Shown here in pieces: positions 15,615 through 23,581 of a DNA stretch of 27,097 nt. Origin of the DNA: VRUB01 sp046758085 (GTDB taxonomy: Bacteria; Pseudomonadota; Gammaproteobacteria; Acidiferrobacterales; SPGG2). Every line of letters starts with the position of its first letter. Position 1 is the stretch's first letter. The notes beneath the pieces were generated by a model that made no database searches, had not been told where the DNA came from, and worked only from the letters and a program-made list of their open reading frames with translations. A program made the position numbers and the translations under genes. Location of the stretch: positions 1-27,097 of the forward strand of contig JBHHZP010000038.1 in NCBI GenBank assembly GCA_046758085.1, written 5' to 3'.

Positions 15615-16460
15615 ATCGCCGTCCGTGGCAGTGTCGATTACGATGTGGGCATCGTATATACCACGCGCGGCGGCCCGGTGAACCAATTGATCGCTTTCCT
15701 CAACGCTGTCAATGGGCCCGATGCGCACGCGGTAGATGCGAATCTCGTCCTGCAGTTCGCTGTAGATCTTGACCGGCCCAAGTTGCGCGTCTGCCAGCCG
15801 CGCACGCAGGCTAACGGCATTGGCCCAGCTCGTGAAGGCACCGACCTGTAAATACAATTGCGGTGGCGGTGCCGCCTTCTCGGTTTGGACAGTATCGGGT
15901 TGCAGAGCGGGCGATGTACGCATGCCGCTAGCCGTGCTTTGCGGGCCGACCACTTGAATCTCTACCAGGCCCGTGCCGGTACTGACAATACCCAGGCGCG
16001 TGGCTGCGGCATAGGACAGATCGATCAGTCGGTTATGCAGGAAGGGCCCGCGATCGTTCACACGTACGATTACCGAGCGCCCGTTTTTCAGGTTATGGAC
16101 TTGCACGTACGATGGCAGCGGTAGTGTCTTGTGCGCAGCCGTCATCGCGTACATATCGTAAGGCTCGCCGCTCGAGGTGCGTCTGCCGTGAAACTTTTTG
16201 CCGTACCACGATGCCACGCCTCGCTCGCGATAGCCGGTCACAACCTGGAGCGGATAGTAGGTGCTGCCATTCACGGTATAGGGTTGATTGCCGGACTGGC
16301 TCAGTGGCTCGGCGCGCGGCACGGCATCCGGAATGCTTGCCACATCGACACGCGAGCGCCTGGGTGGACCATCGTCCTGGTAATATCCCCCCTTTCGGGG
16401 CAGACCGCTGCAGGCAGTCAAAACGAACGCGGCCAGGATCAGCGGCAGGACCTTATTCAT
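15582..16460 (-). CDS. rlpA: Septal ring lytic transglycosylase RlpA (SPOR lipoprotein)
   Basis: RlpA cleaves peptidoglycan strands lacking stem peptides and works at the division septum. The 292-residue precursor has a lipoprotein signal (VLTAC, Cys17). A double-psi beta-barrel domain at about 80-172 follows, with GVASWYG, TAAHKTLPLP and VRVNDRGPF, including the conserved His and Asp. A C-terminal SPOR domain at about 200-278 (YLQVGAFTSWANAVSLRARL...IYRVRIGPI) binds denuded glycan. It begins 2 bp after the mltB stop, so translation is probably coupled, and it belongs to the rodA-mltB-rlpA transcript. The last ten residues are duplicated in the DNA upstream of dat. dacA, which commonly follows rlpA in gammaproteobacteria, is not here. 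Confidence 0.95.
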   Translation of the reverse strand: MNKVLPLILAAFVLTACSGLPRKGGYYQDDGPPRRSRVDVASIPDAVPRAEPLSQSGNQPYTVNGSTYYPLQVVTGYRERGVASWYGKKFHGRRTSSGEPYDMYAMTAAHKTLPLPSYVQVHNLKNGRSVIVRVNDRGPFLHNRLIDLSYAAATRLGIVSTGTGLVEIQVVGPQSTASGMRTSPALQPDTVQTEKAAPPPQLYLQVGAFTSWANAVSLRARLADAQLGPVKIYSELQDEIRIYRVRIGPIDSVEESDQLVHRAAARGIYDAHIVIDTATDGDAGSRREQAIE

Positions 16461-16462
16461 GC

Positions 16463-17623
16463 TTACCTCGCTTTATACATGCGGCGGATCCACTCGCTCA
16501 AATTGAACACCGCCATCGCATAGTTGCGACTGCGATTATAGCGGGTAATGACATAAAAATTATTATACCCCAGGTGGTATAGTGGACCGGACTCGCCCTC
16601 CAGCCGGATTAATGCCGCTGATGGGTCGCCATCGTTGTACTGTACCGGCAGCATGCCGTACCCCAGCAAATATTGCAGCGGGGGCATCGGAGAGCTCTTG
16701 ATTTTCTCCAGCCATACAACAAGCTCTTCCTCAAGCTCCAGTCTCTCAATAACCGCGCCTCCCTTTTGCCAACCGTGTACCTTGAGAAAATTCGCCACAC
16801 TGCCTATCGCGTCTGTAACGTTTCCTATGATGTCGCGTCGGCCATCGCCGTTAAAGTCAATCGCATACTGGCGATAGCTGCTAGGGATGAACTGTGGTAT
16901 TCCCATGGCGCCGGCATAAGATCCACGCAGTTTCAGCGGGTTCGTCTGTAGCTCCCTCGTTAGCAGCAAAAAGGCTTCCAACTCACCGCGGAAGAACTTG
17001 CGTCGCGGCGGGTGCTTCAATGTGAGTGTGGTCAATGCATCCAATACGCGGTACCGTCCGGTGTTACGGCCGTACTGGGTCTCCACTCCGATAATCGCGA
17101 CAATCGTGGCAGGATCCACGCCATACTCGCGCTGTGCCATGGACAAGGCATTGGCGTTGTTTTTCCAGAAACGTTGCCCGCGGTTGGCGCTCGGTTTCGT
17201 AACAAACAACTTTCGATATTCGTACCAGGGCAAGGCCTCCTTCGGTGTGTTAACGGCGCGGATAATGTCCTGCTGGATATTCGTCTGTGTGAACCAGTTG
17301 TTGAGCTTGCGCTCGGAAAACCCGTGATTGGCGACCATGGCCTGGATGAAACTCTGAAGCTCGGGGTGTGCGTCGAGGCTAACAGCAAAGGCCGTCACGG
17401 GCAGCGCCACCATGAGCACGAGGCTCAAGACAAGCACGGGAGCGCTAGGTTGCTTGTGCGGGGCAGAGCTCGCAAGGCGCTGAAAATCTACGTTGAACAG
17501 TGGTCTAAAGCGACGCGCGGAGGCAACATACTTCTTGCTTCGTATTCCCGGCTTTGCACACAGTACACGCCTGTACGACCCCTGGGAGTTTAGAAAGCCA
17601 GGTGCGGACTTCTTCAGCATCAT
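16463..17623 (-). CDS. mltB: Membrane-bound lytic murein transglycosylase B
   Basis: MltB cuts the glycan strand of peptidoglycan to give 1,6-anhydro-muramic ends in the periplasm. The core (about residues 85-385) has the family signatures: WYEYRKLFVT, the catalytic Glu181 in IIGVETQYGRNTGRYRVLDALTTL, YAGAMGIPQFIPSSY, DFNGDGRRDI and YNNFYVITRYNRSRNYAMAV. The frame starts at an ATG pair 1 bp after rodA, giving about 60 residues before the hydrophobic segment (about 63-80, ending in VTAFA). This is far longer than a normal signal peptide n-region and there is no lipobox. I found no better start nearer that segment, since a GTG at 17437 would leave no basic residues. It may be an anchored form. 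Tight spacing to rodA and rlpA marks an operon. Confidence 0.92.
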   Translation of the reverse strand: MMLKKSAPGFLNSQGSYRRVLCAKPGIRSKKYVASARRFRPLFNVDFQRLASSAPHKQPSAPVLVLSLVLMVALPVTAFAVSLDAHPELQSFIQAMVANHGFSERKLNNWFTQTNIQQDIIRAVNTPKEALPWYEYRKLFVTKPSANRGQRFWKNNANALSMAQREYGVDPATIVAIIGVETQYGRNTGRYRVLDALTTLTLKHPPRRKFFRGELEAFLLLTRELQTNPLKLRGSYAGAMGIPQFIPSSYRQYAIDFNGDGRRDIIGNVTDAIGSVANFLKVHGWQKGGAVIERLELEEELVVWLEKIKSSPMPPLQYLLGYGMLPVQYNDGDPSAALIRLEGESGPLYHLGYNNFYVITRYNRSRNYAMAVFNLSEWIRRMYKAR

Positions 17624-17624
17624 T

Positions 17625-18707
17625 CTAGGCGTGTACGATTTTACGATGGGTTTGGATGCTCATCAGGATGCCAAACGCCGCCATCAGCGTTACCAGCGAG
17701 CTGCCGCCGTAGCTGATGATAGGCAACGGCACTCCGACTACCGGCAGAATGCCGGTGACCATGCCAATGTTTACGAAAAAGTACACAAAGAAAGTCAGGG
17801 TCAAGCTACCGGCCAGTAACCGCGCGTAGGAGTCCTGCGCGTAAAATGCGATCGCAAGACCACGAAGGACCACAAATAGATAGGCCGCGAAGATGATAAA
17901 AATGCCGATCAGACCAAACTCCTCGGCGAAGACCGCAAACACAAAATCAGTGGAACTTTCCGGCAGATATTGCAGCTGAGTTTGAGTGCTGTTGAACCAT
18001 CCCTTGCCGTACAATCCCCCGGAGCCCACCGCGATCATTGACTGAATAATATGATAGCCCGTGCCGAGGGGGTCGGTTTCCGGGCTGAACAGCGTGAGAA
18101 TTCGCTGCTTTTGGTAATCGTGCAGGTAGGCCCATAGGAGCGGAATTGACGCTCCTGACAAACCCAGTAACACAACGATCGAGCGCCACGTCATGCCCGC
18201 AAGAAACAGCACCACCAGACCGGACGTCATGACGAGTAGGGCCGTGCCTAGATCAGGCTGCCGGGCGATGAGCAAGGTCGGGATCAACACCAGCACCGTG
18301 GCCACGGCGATGCTAGTGTGGCGCGGCGGCAATGAGCGTCTCGAGAAGTAGTAGGCGAGCACCATAGGCAGTCCGATCTTCATGATCTCGGACGGCTGAA
18401 AATTCAACGTGCCGAGGTTGAGCCAGCGTTGCGCGCCTTTGCCAGTTGCGCCCACGACCAGCACGATGACCAGCAGCAGCAGTCCCATGACATAAATATA
18501 CGGCGACCAGCGCGCGAGGGTTTCAGGAGGTATCTGGGCCACCAACAGCATGATCGCAAAACCGATAACCAGGCGCACCGCCTGCCCCAGCGCGAGCCTC
18601 GCCTCACCGGCGCTCGCGCTGTAGAGAACGACGATACTGAGCAGAGCGAGCGCCAGCAGCCCGTAAAAAAAAGGCTTGTCGAGATGCAGTCGCTCCAGAA
18701 AGTTCAT
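17625..18707 (-). CDS. rodA: Rod shape-determining peptidoglycan glycosyltransferase RodA
   Basis: RodA is the SEDS-family polymerase that builds glycan strands from lipid II during side-wall elongation, paired with PBP2. The 360-residue protein has about ten membrane segments and the family hallmarks: GAQRWLNLG..NFQPSEIMK, ARQPDLGTALL, and YLPESSTDFVFAVFAEEFG with the essential periplasmic Asp254. It ends with GVPLPIISYGGSSLVTLMAAFGILMSI. The length is typical. It follows mrdA after 46 bp, and mltB begins 1 bp after its stop. The adjacency of the polymerase and its partner transpeptidase mirrors their physical complex. Confidence 0.97.
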   Translation of the reverse strand: MNFLERLHLDKPFFYGLLALALLSIVVLYSASAGEARLALGQAVRLVIGFAIMLLVAQIPPETLARWSPYIYVMGLLLLVIVLVVGATGKGAQRWLNLGTLNFQPSEIMKIGLPMVLAYYFSRRSLPPRHTSIAVATVLVLIPTLLIARQPDLGTALLVMTSGLVVLFLAGMTWRSIVVLLGLSGASIPLLWAYLHDYQKQRILTLFSPETDPLGTGYHIIQSMIAVGSGGLYGKGWFNSTQTQLQYLPESSTDFVFAVFAEEFGLIGIFIIFAAYLFVVLRGLAIAFYAQDSYARLLAGSLTLTFFVYFFVNIGMVTGILPVVGVPLPIISYGGSSLVTLMAAFGILMSIQTHRKIVHA

Positions 18708-18753
18708 AGTCCTAGAGTAAGTCTACTAGATGCCCGGCCCAAAATGGCTTTAC

Positions 18754-20646
18754 TCATCCGGAAGGCGGCCGATGGGCGGGCTTGGACACGGTTTTGGATT
18801 TGTCTGGATTGCCGGCTAGCAGATACTGGTCCATTACCTTGCGCGCGATGGGTGCGGCCGCCGAGCTGCCGTGCCCGCCATTTTCAACGATTACGGCGAT
18901 AGCAATCCGTGGATCCTCCGCCGGCGCAAAGGCAATAAACAAGGCGTGATCTCGCAGGCGTTCGGGCGTCTGCTCCGCATCGTAGACCTCATTTTGGCCT
19001 ACTCCCTTAACCTGCGCGGTCCCGGTCTTGCCGGCTATGGTATAAGGCGCATTCCAGCCGATTCTTCGGGCCGTACCCTTCTCGCCGTGTACCACATCGA
19101 TCATGCTTGTCACGAGTGTTTCCCAATGCTCCTGCTCGGCAACGGCAATATTTCCGGCAAGTTCAGGGACGACCTCGCGCCGCGTCTTAGTTTTGGGGTC
19201 TTCAATTGCCCGCAACATGCGTGGTTTGAACCAGCGCCCCCGGTTGGCCAGCGCGCTAACGGCCGATGCAAGCTGCAGCGGCGTTACAAGCAGTGCACCT
19301 TGGCCGATTCCCGTGACGACAGTATCACCGGGGTACCAGGCCTCACCGCGGGCCCGCTTCCACTGCCTTGAGGGCACCAACCCCGGGGATTCACCAATGA
19401 GGTCGATACCCGTGCGCGTACCAAAACCAAGCCTGGTGAGAAACTCGTGCATATAGTCAATTCCAAGCTTTGCTGCGAGCGTGTAAAAGTACACATCGCA
19501 GGACTGCTCGACCGCGTTAGGCAAATCCATCTCCCCATGGCCGTACTTCTTCCAGTCACGAAAGCGGCGCCTTGACCCGGGGAGCTTGAACGCGCCCCGG
19601 CAGATGATGGTTGCGGTGGGATCGAATCCCGGCGACTCCAACGCGCCCAGCGCGAGGAACGGTTTGATCGTCGATCCCGGGGCATACTGGCCGTCGATTA
19701 CGCGGTTGATTAGCGGCTTGTCCGGGTCCTCGAGAAGGATGCGGTAGGATTCCGAATCGATCCCGTTGACAAACGGATTAGGGTCGTAAACGGGTGTGCT
19801 CGCGAATACGAGCACCCCACCGGTCTTGGGGTCTAATGCAACGACCGCACCACGGCGCCCCTCCAGGGCGGCCTCGGCGGTGGCCTGCAGCTTTGCGTCA
19901 AGATTGACGTAGAGATTCTGCCCCGCCCTAGGCGCAATGCGCTCTACGGCACGCAGGGTTCGCCCAAGCGCGTTGGTTTCGACCTTCTCAACCCCGACCT
20001 GTCCCAGCAATAAACCCTCGTACCGTCCTTCCACGCCAAGCTTGCCGATATGCTGGGTGCCGCGATAGGCCGAGCGGTCGATGCCGGAAGACTCCTGCTC
20101 GTCAATGCGGCCCACATAGCCAATGGCATGTACCGCCAGCCCGCCTAGCGGATAGTACCGCTGTAGTCGTGCCTGTAACTCGACGCCGTGCAGCTGGGAG
20201 CGGTTGACCGCGATGCGTGCCGCCTCCTGATCATTGAGGCGGGTGCGCAGGACGAGACTTTCAAAACGAGGGCGCTTACGCAGCTGTTTCTTGAAGTTTC
20301 GAATATCACTGGCGTCGAGCTGTACGAACTCGCCTAGCCGCTGCAACAGCTCATCCATATCCTCAACTTGCTCTGGCGTGATCTCCAGCGTATACACCGG
20401 CAGATTCTCGGCTAAGACAATGCCGTTACGATCGAGGATCCGGCCGCGCACGGGCGGTATCGGCCACGGCCGAATGCGGTTCTCTTGGGAGAGCGTGGCG
20501 TAATGGCGATAGCTAATGACTTGCAGGTAGACGAGCCTGGCGAGCAGCGCCAGCGTAAGAAGCAGAACGATGACGGCGGCTATCGATAGCCGTGAGTCGA
20601 AAAGCCGTGTTTCCCGGAAATAGTCTTTAAGCGGTATGTCCAGCAT
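18754..20646 (-). CDS. mrdA: Peptidoglycan D,D-transpeptidase PBP2
   Basis: PBP2 is the class B penicillin-binding protein that cross-links new side-wall peptidoglycan with RodA and the MreBCD complex. The 630-residue protein has one N-terminal membrane anchor (about 20-42) and a pedestal domain with RGRILDRNGIVLAENLPVYTLEI. The C-terminal transpeptidase domain has its three motifs intact: Ser325-Thr-Ile-Lys328 (catalytic serine), Ser382-Cys-Asp384, and Lys540-Thr-Gly542. A short basic, Pro-rich tail follows. It is predicted to be the target of mecillinam-type beta-lactams, as known for the family. The start codon lies 3 bp after the mreD stop without its own clear ribosome binding site, so translational coupling is likely. 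Confidence 0.97.
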   Translation of the reverse strand: MLDIPLKDYFRETRLFDSRLSIAAVIVLLLTLALLARLVYLQVISYRHYATLSQENRIRPWPIPPVRGRILDRNGIVLAENLPVYTLEITPEQVEDMDELLQRLGEFVQLDASDIRNFKKQLRKRPRFESLVLRTRLNDQEAARIAVNRSQLHGVELQARLQRYYPLGGLAVHAIGYVGRIDEQESSGIDRSAYRGTQHIGKLGVEGRYEGLLLGQVGVEKVETNALGRTLRAVERIAPRAGQNLYVNLDAKLQATAEAALEGRRGAVVALDPKTGGVLVFASTPVYDPNPFVNGIDSESYRILLEDPDKPLINRVIDGQYAPGSTIKPFLALGALESPGFDPTATIICRGAFKLPGSRRRFRDWKKYGHGEMDLPNAVEQSCDVYFYTLAAKLGIDYMHEFLTRLGFGTRTGIDLIGESPGLVPSRQWKRARGEAWYPGDTVVTGIGQGALLVTPLQLASAVSALANRGRWFKPRMLRAIEDPKTKTRREVVPELAGNIAVAEQEHWETLVTSMIDVVHGEKGTARRIGWNAPYTIAGKTGTAQVKGVGQNEVYDAEQTPERLRDHALFIAFAPAEDPRIAIAVIVENGGHGSSAAAPIARKVMDQYLLAGNPDKSKTVSKPAHRPPSG

Positions 20647-20649
20647 GAG

Positions 20650-21141
20650 CTAATTTATCTGTGCACGCCGGCGCACATCCCTGAGAATAACGAACACCAA
20701 AGGCCAAATGACCGTGCCCACGACGCTCGCGGTCCAGTTCGGCCAAAAAGTTGTTGCCTGTCCGATTACGCCTTTGACCCATAATACGAGCAGCTGGTCC
20801 AATACCAATAGCATCAATACGGTTGCGGCCTGTTGCCATGGCGGAAACATGCGTATTTGCAGGTGCCACCGGTGGGCAATGTAGGCAATGATTGCCGTGG
20901 CGAGCGCATGCTGTCCCAGGAGCGAGCCGTACAGGATGTCCAGGATCAGGCCGGCCACCCAACCTGAAACGACGCCGACACGATTCGGGGCGGCTATGCA
21001 CCAGTAAATCAACACCAATCCTACCCAGTCAGGGCGAAAACGCTCCGCCCAGTCGGGCCCTGGCAGCATAGACAGCAGGAACCCGACCACAAAGGTGAGT
21101 GTAATGATCAAACCACCATACGGTGCGGTGCTGACCCTCAT
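20650..21141 (-). CDS. mreD: Rod shape-determining protein MreD
   Basis: MreD is a small inner-membrane protein of the elongasome. It binds MreC and helps set the balance that activates RodA-PBP2. The 163-residue product has about five hydrophobic segments and the family-like phrases LPGPDWAERFRPDWVGLVLIYW, GWVAGLILDILYGSLLGQHALATAIIAYIAHR and QLLVLWV. The ATG overlaps the mreC stop by four bases (ATGA), a standard coupling arrangement. Length and position fit gammaproteobacterial MreD. Confidence 0.95.
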   Translation of the reverse strand: MRVSTAPYGGLIITLTFVVGFLLSMLPGPDWAERFRPDWVGLVLIYWCIAAPNRVGVVSGWVAGLILDILYGSLLGQHALATAIIAYIAHRWHLQIRMFPPWQQAATVLMLLVLDQLLVLWVKGVIGQATTFWPNWTASVVGTVIWPLVFVILRDVRRRAQIN

Positions 21142-21986
21142 CTCGGGCTCGCGCTCGCAGTCTGCCGCTCTCCGGGCCAGATGAGCAGGACTTCCTTGCC
21201 ATAGTTCAGGCGCGCCATCGGCTTGGCGCTGATCTTCAAAAAGGCCTCGTTCAGATCCTTCACGACCTCTATCACCTGGGCCACCGGGTACCCGGGCGGG
21301 AAGCGCCCGCCCATGCCTGAGCTAACCAGCAAATCGCCCTCGCGGATGTCTGTGGTCGCCGTCAGATAGGGTACATTCACACGGTCCGGTGCACCGGTAC
21401 CGAATATGATGGTTCGCAGACCATTGCGGTTTACCAGCACAGGAATTGCATGACCCGGGTCCGTGATCAGCGTCGCCTTGCTCGCATAGGTGCCGACTTC
21501 GGTAACCTGGCCGATGATACCGTAGGCGTCGATCACCGGTTGTCCCAGGTAGACCGCGTCACGGCTGCCCTTGGCTACGACGATCTTGCGTGTAAACGGC
21601 TCCAGGCTTACCTCGACGAGCTCTGCCACGACCGCGCGATCGGCTACGCGCGCGGCGGACCCGAGCAGGTCACGCAGGCGCTTATTTTCGGCCTCGAGCG
21701 CCTCAAGCTTTTGTAATCTCGCCAGGTGGGCCAGGCGTTCGGCCTGTAGGCGTTCATTATTTTGTCGCAGCGTACGCTCGCTGTCGAATCGCTCCGCGAC
21801 CCACGCACTGGCACGCACCGGCACTGCGGCGATAACCTGTATCGGGTAGATCAGCACCGATAGCGCTGCACGTATCCTTAGCAAATGCTGAGCTTGATGG
21901 TCGAGAACCATCAACACCACCGACAACACAATCACAAAAACGAGCCGGGTCAGGCTCGAAGGTCTGCGGCCCAACAGGGTGCTCAT
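21138..21986 (-). CDS. mreC: Cell shape-determining protein MreC
   Basis: MreC is a bitopic scaffold that spans the inner membrane and contacts MreB, MreD and PBP2 in the elongation machinery. From ATG 21986 it is 282 residues, with a membrane segment (about 13-30) and a coiled coil at about 66-112 (ERTLRQNNERLQAERLAHLARL...ALEAENKRLRDLLG). The periplasmic beta domain follows, with VVAELVEVSLEPFTRKIVV.KGS and GDLLVSSGMGGRFPPGYPVA. The frame could also begin at a TTG at 22001, directly after the mreB stop, with AGGAA only four bases away. I preferred ATG, but the choice is open. The C-terminus overlaps mreD. Confidence 0.95.
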   Translation of the reverse strand: MSTLLGRRPSSLTRLVFVIVLSVVLMVLDHQAQHLLRIRAALSVLIYPIQVIAAVPVRASAWVAERFDSERTLRQNNERLQAERLAHLARLQKLEALEAENKRLRDLLGSAARVADRAVVAELVEVSLEPFTRKIVVAKGSRDAVYLGQPVIDAYGIIGQVTEVGTYASKATLITDPGHAIPVLVNRNGLRTIIFGTGAPDRVNVPYLTATTDIREGDLLVSSGMGGRFPPGYPVAQVIEVVKDLNEAFLKISAKPMARLNYGKEVLLIWPGERQTASASPR

Positions 21987-22001
21987 GGAGAGGTCAGACA
22001 A

Positions 22002-23045
22002 CTATTCCTGGAGAAACACATCACCCAGGGTTTCGGCCTCCTGCAACGCCCGGCCGCAGCCCCGGACCACACACGTCAACGGATCATCGGTGATAATTAT
22101 GGGCAGGCCGGTTTCTGCCGCTAACATGCGATCTATGTCGCGCAGCAGCGCACCGCCACCCGCGACCACGATACCCTTTTCCGCGACGTCGGCTCCCAGC
22201 TCCGGCGGTGTCTTTTCGAGGGCGGTCTTTATCGCTACCACAATGCCGCCTAGAGATTCGCTGAGCGCCGAGTGCACCTCCCGGCTGTCAATGTCCTGGC
22301 TTCGTGGCACCCCGTCGGCGATGTGCCGTCCCTTGATTTGCATATGCCGGAGCTCGCTTTGGTGCCAGCCGGTGCCGATCTCGCGCTTGATTCGTTCGGC
22401 GGTGGCCTCTCCGATCAATAGCCCGTACGTACGGCGGATGTAGCTGATGATGGCCTCATCCATCTTATCGCCGGCCATGCGCAACGAGTGGGCATAAACG
22501 ATGCCGCCGAGGGAGATAACCCCCACCTCGGTGGTACCACCACCAATGTCCAGCACCATCGATCCCGTGGGATCAACAATGGGCAGGTCGGCACCAATAG
22601 CGGCCGCCATCGGCTCTTCTATTAGATACACCTCACGGGCGCCGGCTGACATGGCGGACTCGCGGATGGCGCGACGCTCGACCTGGGTCGAGCCACAGGG
22701 CACACAGATGACAATGCGCGGACTGGGCTGAAACAGACGATGCTCGTGTACCCGCCGTATGAAGTACTTGAGCATCTCCCCTGTAACCGTGAAATCGGCG
22801 ATTACCCCGTCCTTCATGGGCCTTATAGCCTGAATGTTACCTGGTGTGCGACCCAGCATGCGTTTCGCCTGATCGCCTATAGCCAGTATGCTGCGGTTAT
22901 TACGTGGACCAGGATCATGGCGAATCGCCACGACCGAGGGTTCGTCAAGGACAATTCCTTTGTCACGCACGTACACCAACGTGTTCGCGGTACCAAGGTC
23001 TATGGCCAGGTCGCTGGAGAACAGGCCGCGCAAGCTTCGAAACAT
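22002..23045 (-). CDS. mreB: Rod shape-determining actin homologue MreB
   Basis: MreB is the bacterial actin that forms membrane-bound antiparallel filaments and guides side-wall synthesis. The 347-residue protein starts MFRSLRGLFSSDLAIDLGTANTLVYV and has the actin-fold nucleotide motifs: phosphate-1 (IDLGTANT), phosphate-2 (LDIGGGTTEV) and adenosine (IVVAGGGALLRDID). The amphipathic N-terminus (FRSLRGLF) fits membrane binding, as in gammaproteobacteria. ATG 23045 is preferred over a GTG at 23054 because it gives the conserved N-terminus. It heads the leftward mreBCD-mrdA-rodA cluster and is divergent from gatC. A small AGGCG/CGCCT hairpin (23057-23070) lies in its leader. Confidence 0.97.
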   Translation of the reverse strand: MFRSLRGLFSSDLAIDLGTANTLVYVRDKGIVLDEPSVVAIRHDPGPRNNRSILAIGDQAKRMLGRTPGNIQAIRPMKDGVIADFTVTGEMLKYFIRRVHEHRLFQPSPRIVICVPCGSTQVERRAIRESAMSAGAREVYLIEEPMAAAIGADLPIVDPTGSMVLDIGGGTTEVGVISLGGIVYAHSLRMAGDKMDEAIISYIRRTYGLLIGEATAERIKREIGTGWHQSELRHMQIKGRHIADGVPRSQDIDSREVHSALSESLGGIVVAIKTALEKTPPELGADVAEKGIVVAGGGALLRDIDRMLAAETGLPIIITDDPLTCVVRGCGRALQEAETLGDVFLQE

Positions 23046-23186
23046 AGGTCGCACTCAGGCGCTAACGCCTAAAGAGTATTGTTAGTAGAGAATGATTTAA
23101 ATGTATCAACGGGGAAAGGTGGGTTCAACCAGATTCATGAATATGATAGTTTGCCGCATCCTTCGAATCGGAGCACGAAACCCGAA
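23046..23186. promoter_or_regulatory. Divergent mreB-gatC control region
   Basis: This 141-bp A/T-richer spacer must drive two essential operons in opposite directions. On the plus strand TATGAT at 23142-23147 is five of six to the -10 consensus but lacks a clear -35. A transcript would begin about 30 bases before gatC. On the minus strand a TTGATA (23107-23102) lies upstream of a weak TAACAAT-like stretch with poor spacing. GGAG at 23170-23173 may be the gatC ribosome binding site. Confidence 0.4.
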
Positions 23187-23474
23187 ATGGCCCTTAGCCG
23201 AGCTGATGTAGAAAAGATAGCTCATCTGGCGCGATTGCAAGTAGATGAGCAGGAAGCCAAGGCCTTTGCCGCCAGCCTGTCCCGGATCCTGGGGCTGATC
23301 GAGCAGATGAATGCGGTGGATACGATCGGTGTGACGCCCATGGCCCACCCGCAGGAGGCCGGCCTGCGCCTGCGCGAGGACCGTGTAACGGAGGTAGACG
23401 CGCGTGAGAAGTTTCAACGTCATGCCCCGGCGACAGATTGCGGCCTGTACCTGGTTCCCAAGGTCGTCGAGTAG
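23187..23474 (+). CDS. gatC: Aspartyl/glutamyl-tRNA amidotransferase subunit C
   Basis: GatC is the small stabilising subunit of GatCAB, wrapping around the GatA-GatB interface. The 95-residue protein starts MALSRADVEKIAHLARLQVD and carries the family pattern ending FQRHAPATDCGLYLVPKVVE, where the C-terminal VPKV segment is typical. A longer frame from 23079 adds 36 residues unlike GatC, so ATG 23187 is used. gatA follows after a 107-bp spacer that contains two small hairpins. Confidence 0.95.
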   Translation: MALSRADVEKIAHLARLQVDEQEAKAFAASLSRILGLIEQMNAVDTIGVTPMAHPQEAGLRLREDRVTEVDAREKFQRHAPATDCGLYLVPKVVE

Positions 23475-23527
23475 CAGCGGCGTTGCGCCGATGACGATTC
23501 TCAGCAGCGGCCAGCACGCGTGTTGTG

Positions 23528-23543
23528 GGGCAAGTGCTTGCCC
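23528..23543. other. Hairpin in the gatC-gatA spacer
   Basis: GGGCAAG (23528-23534) and CTTGCCC (23537-23543) form a perfect 7-bp stem around TG. A smaller CGGCG/CGCCG stem (23478-23490) lies right after the gatC stop. With no T-run these are more likely to tune message stability or the subunit ratio than to terminate. Confidence 0.45.
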
Positions 23544-23581
23544 GGCCGGCACCATGCCTGGCGCCTAGCGAGCCCGTAGCC

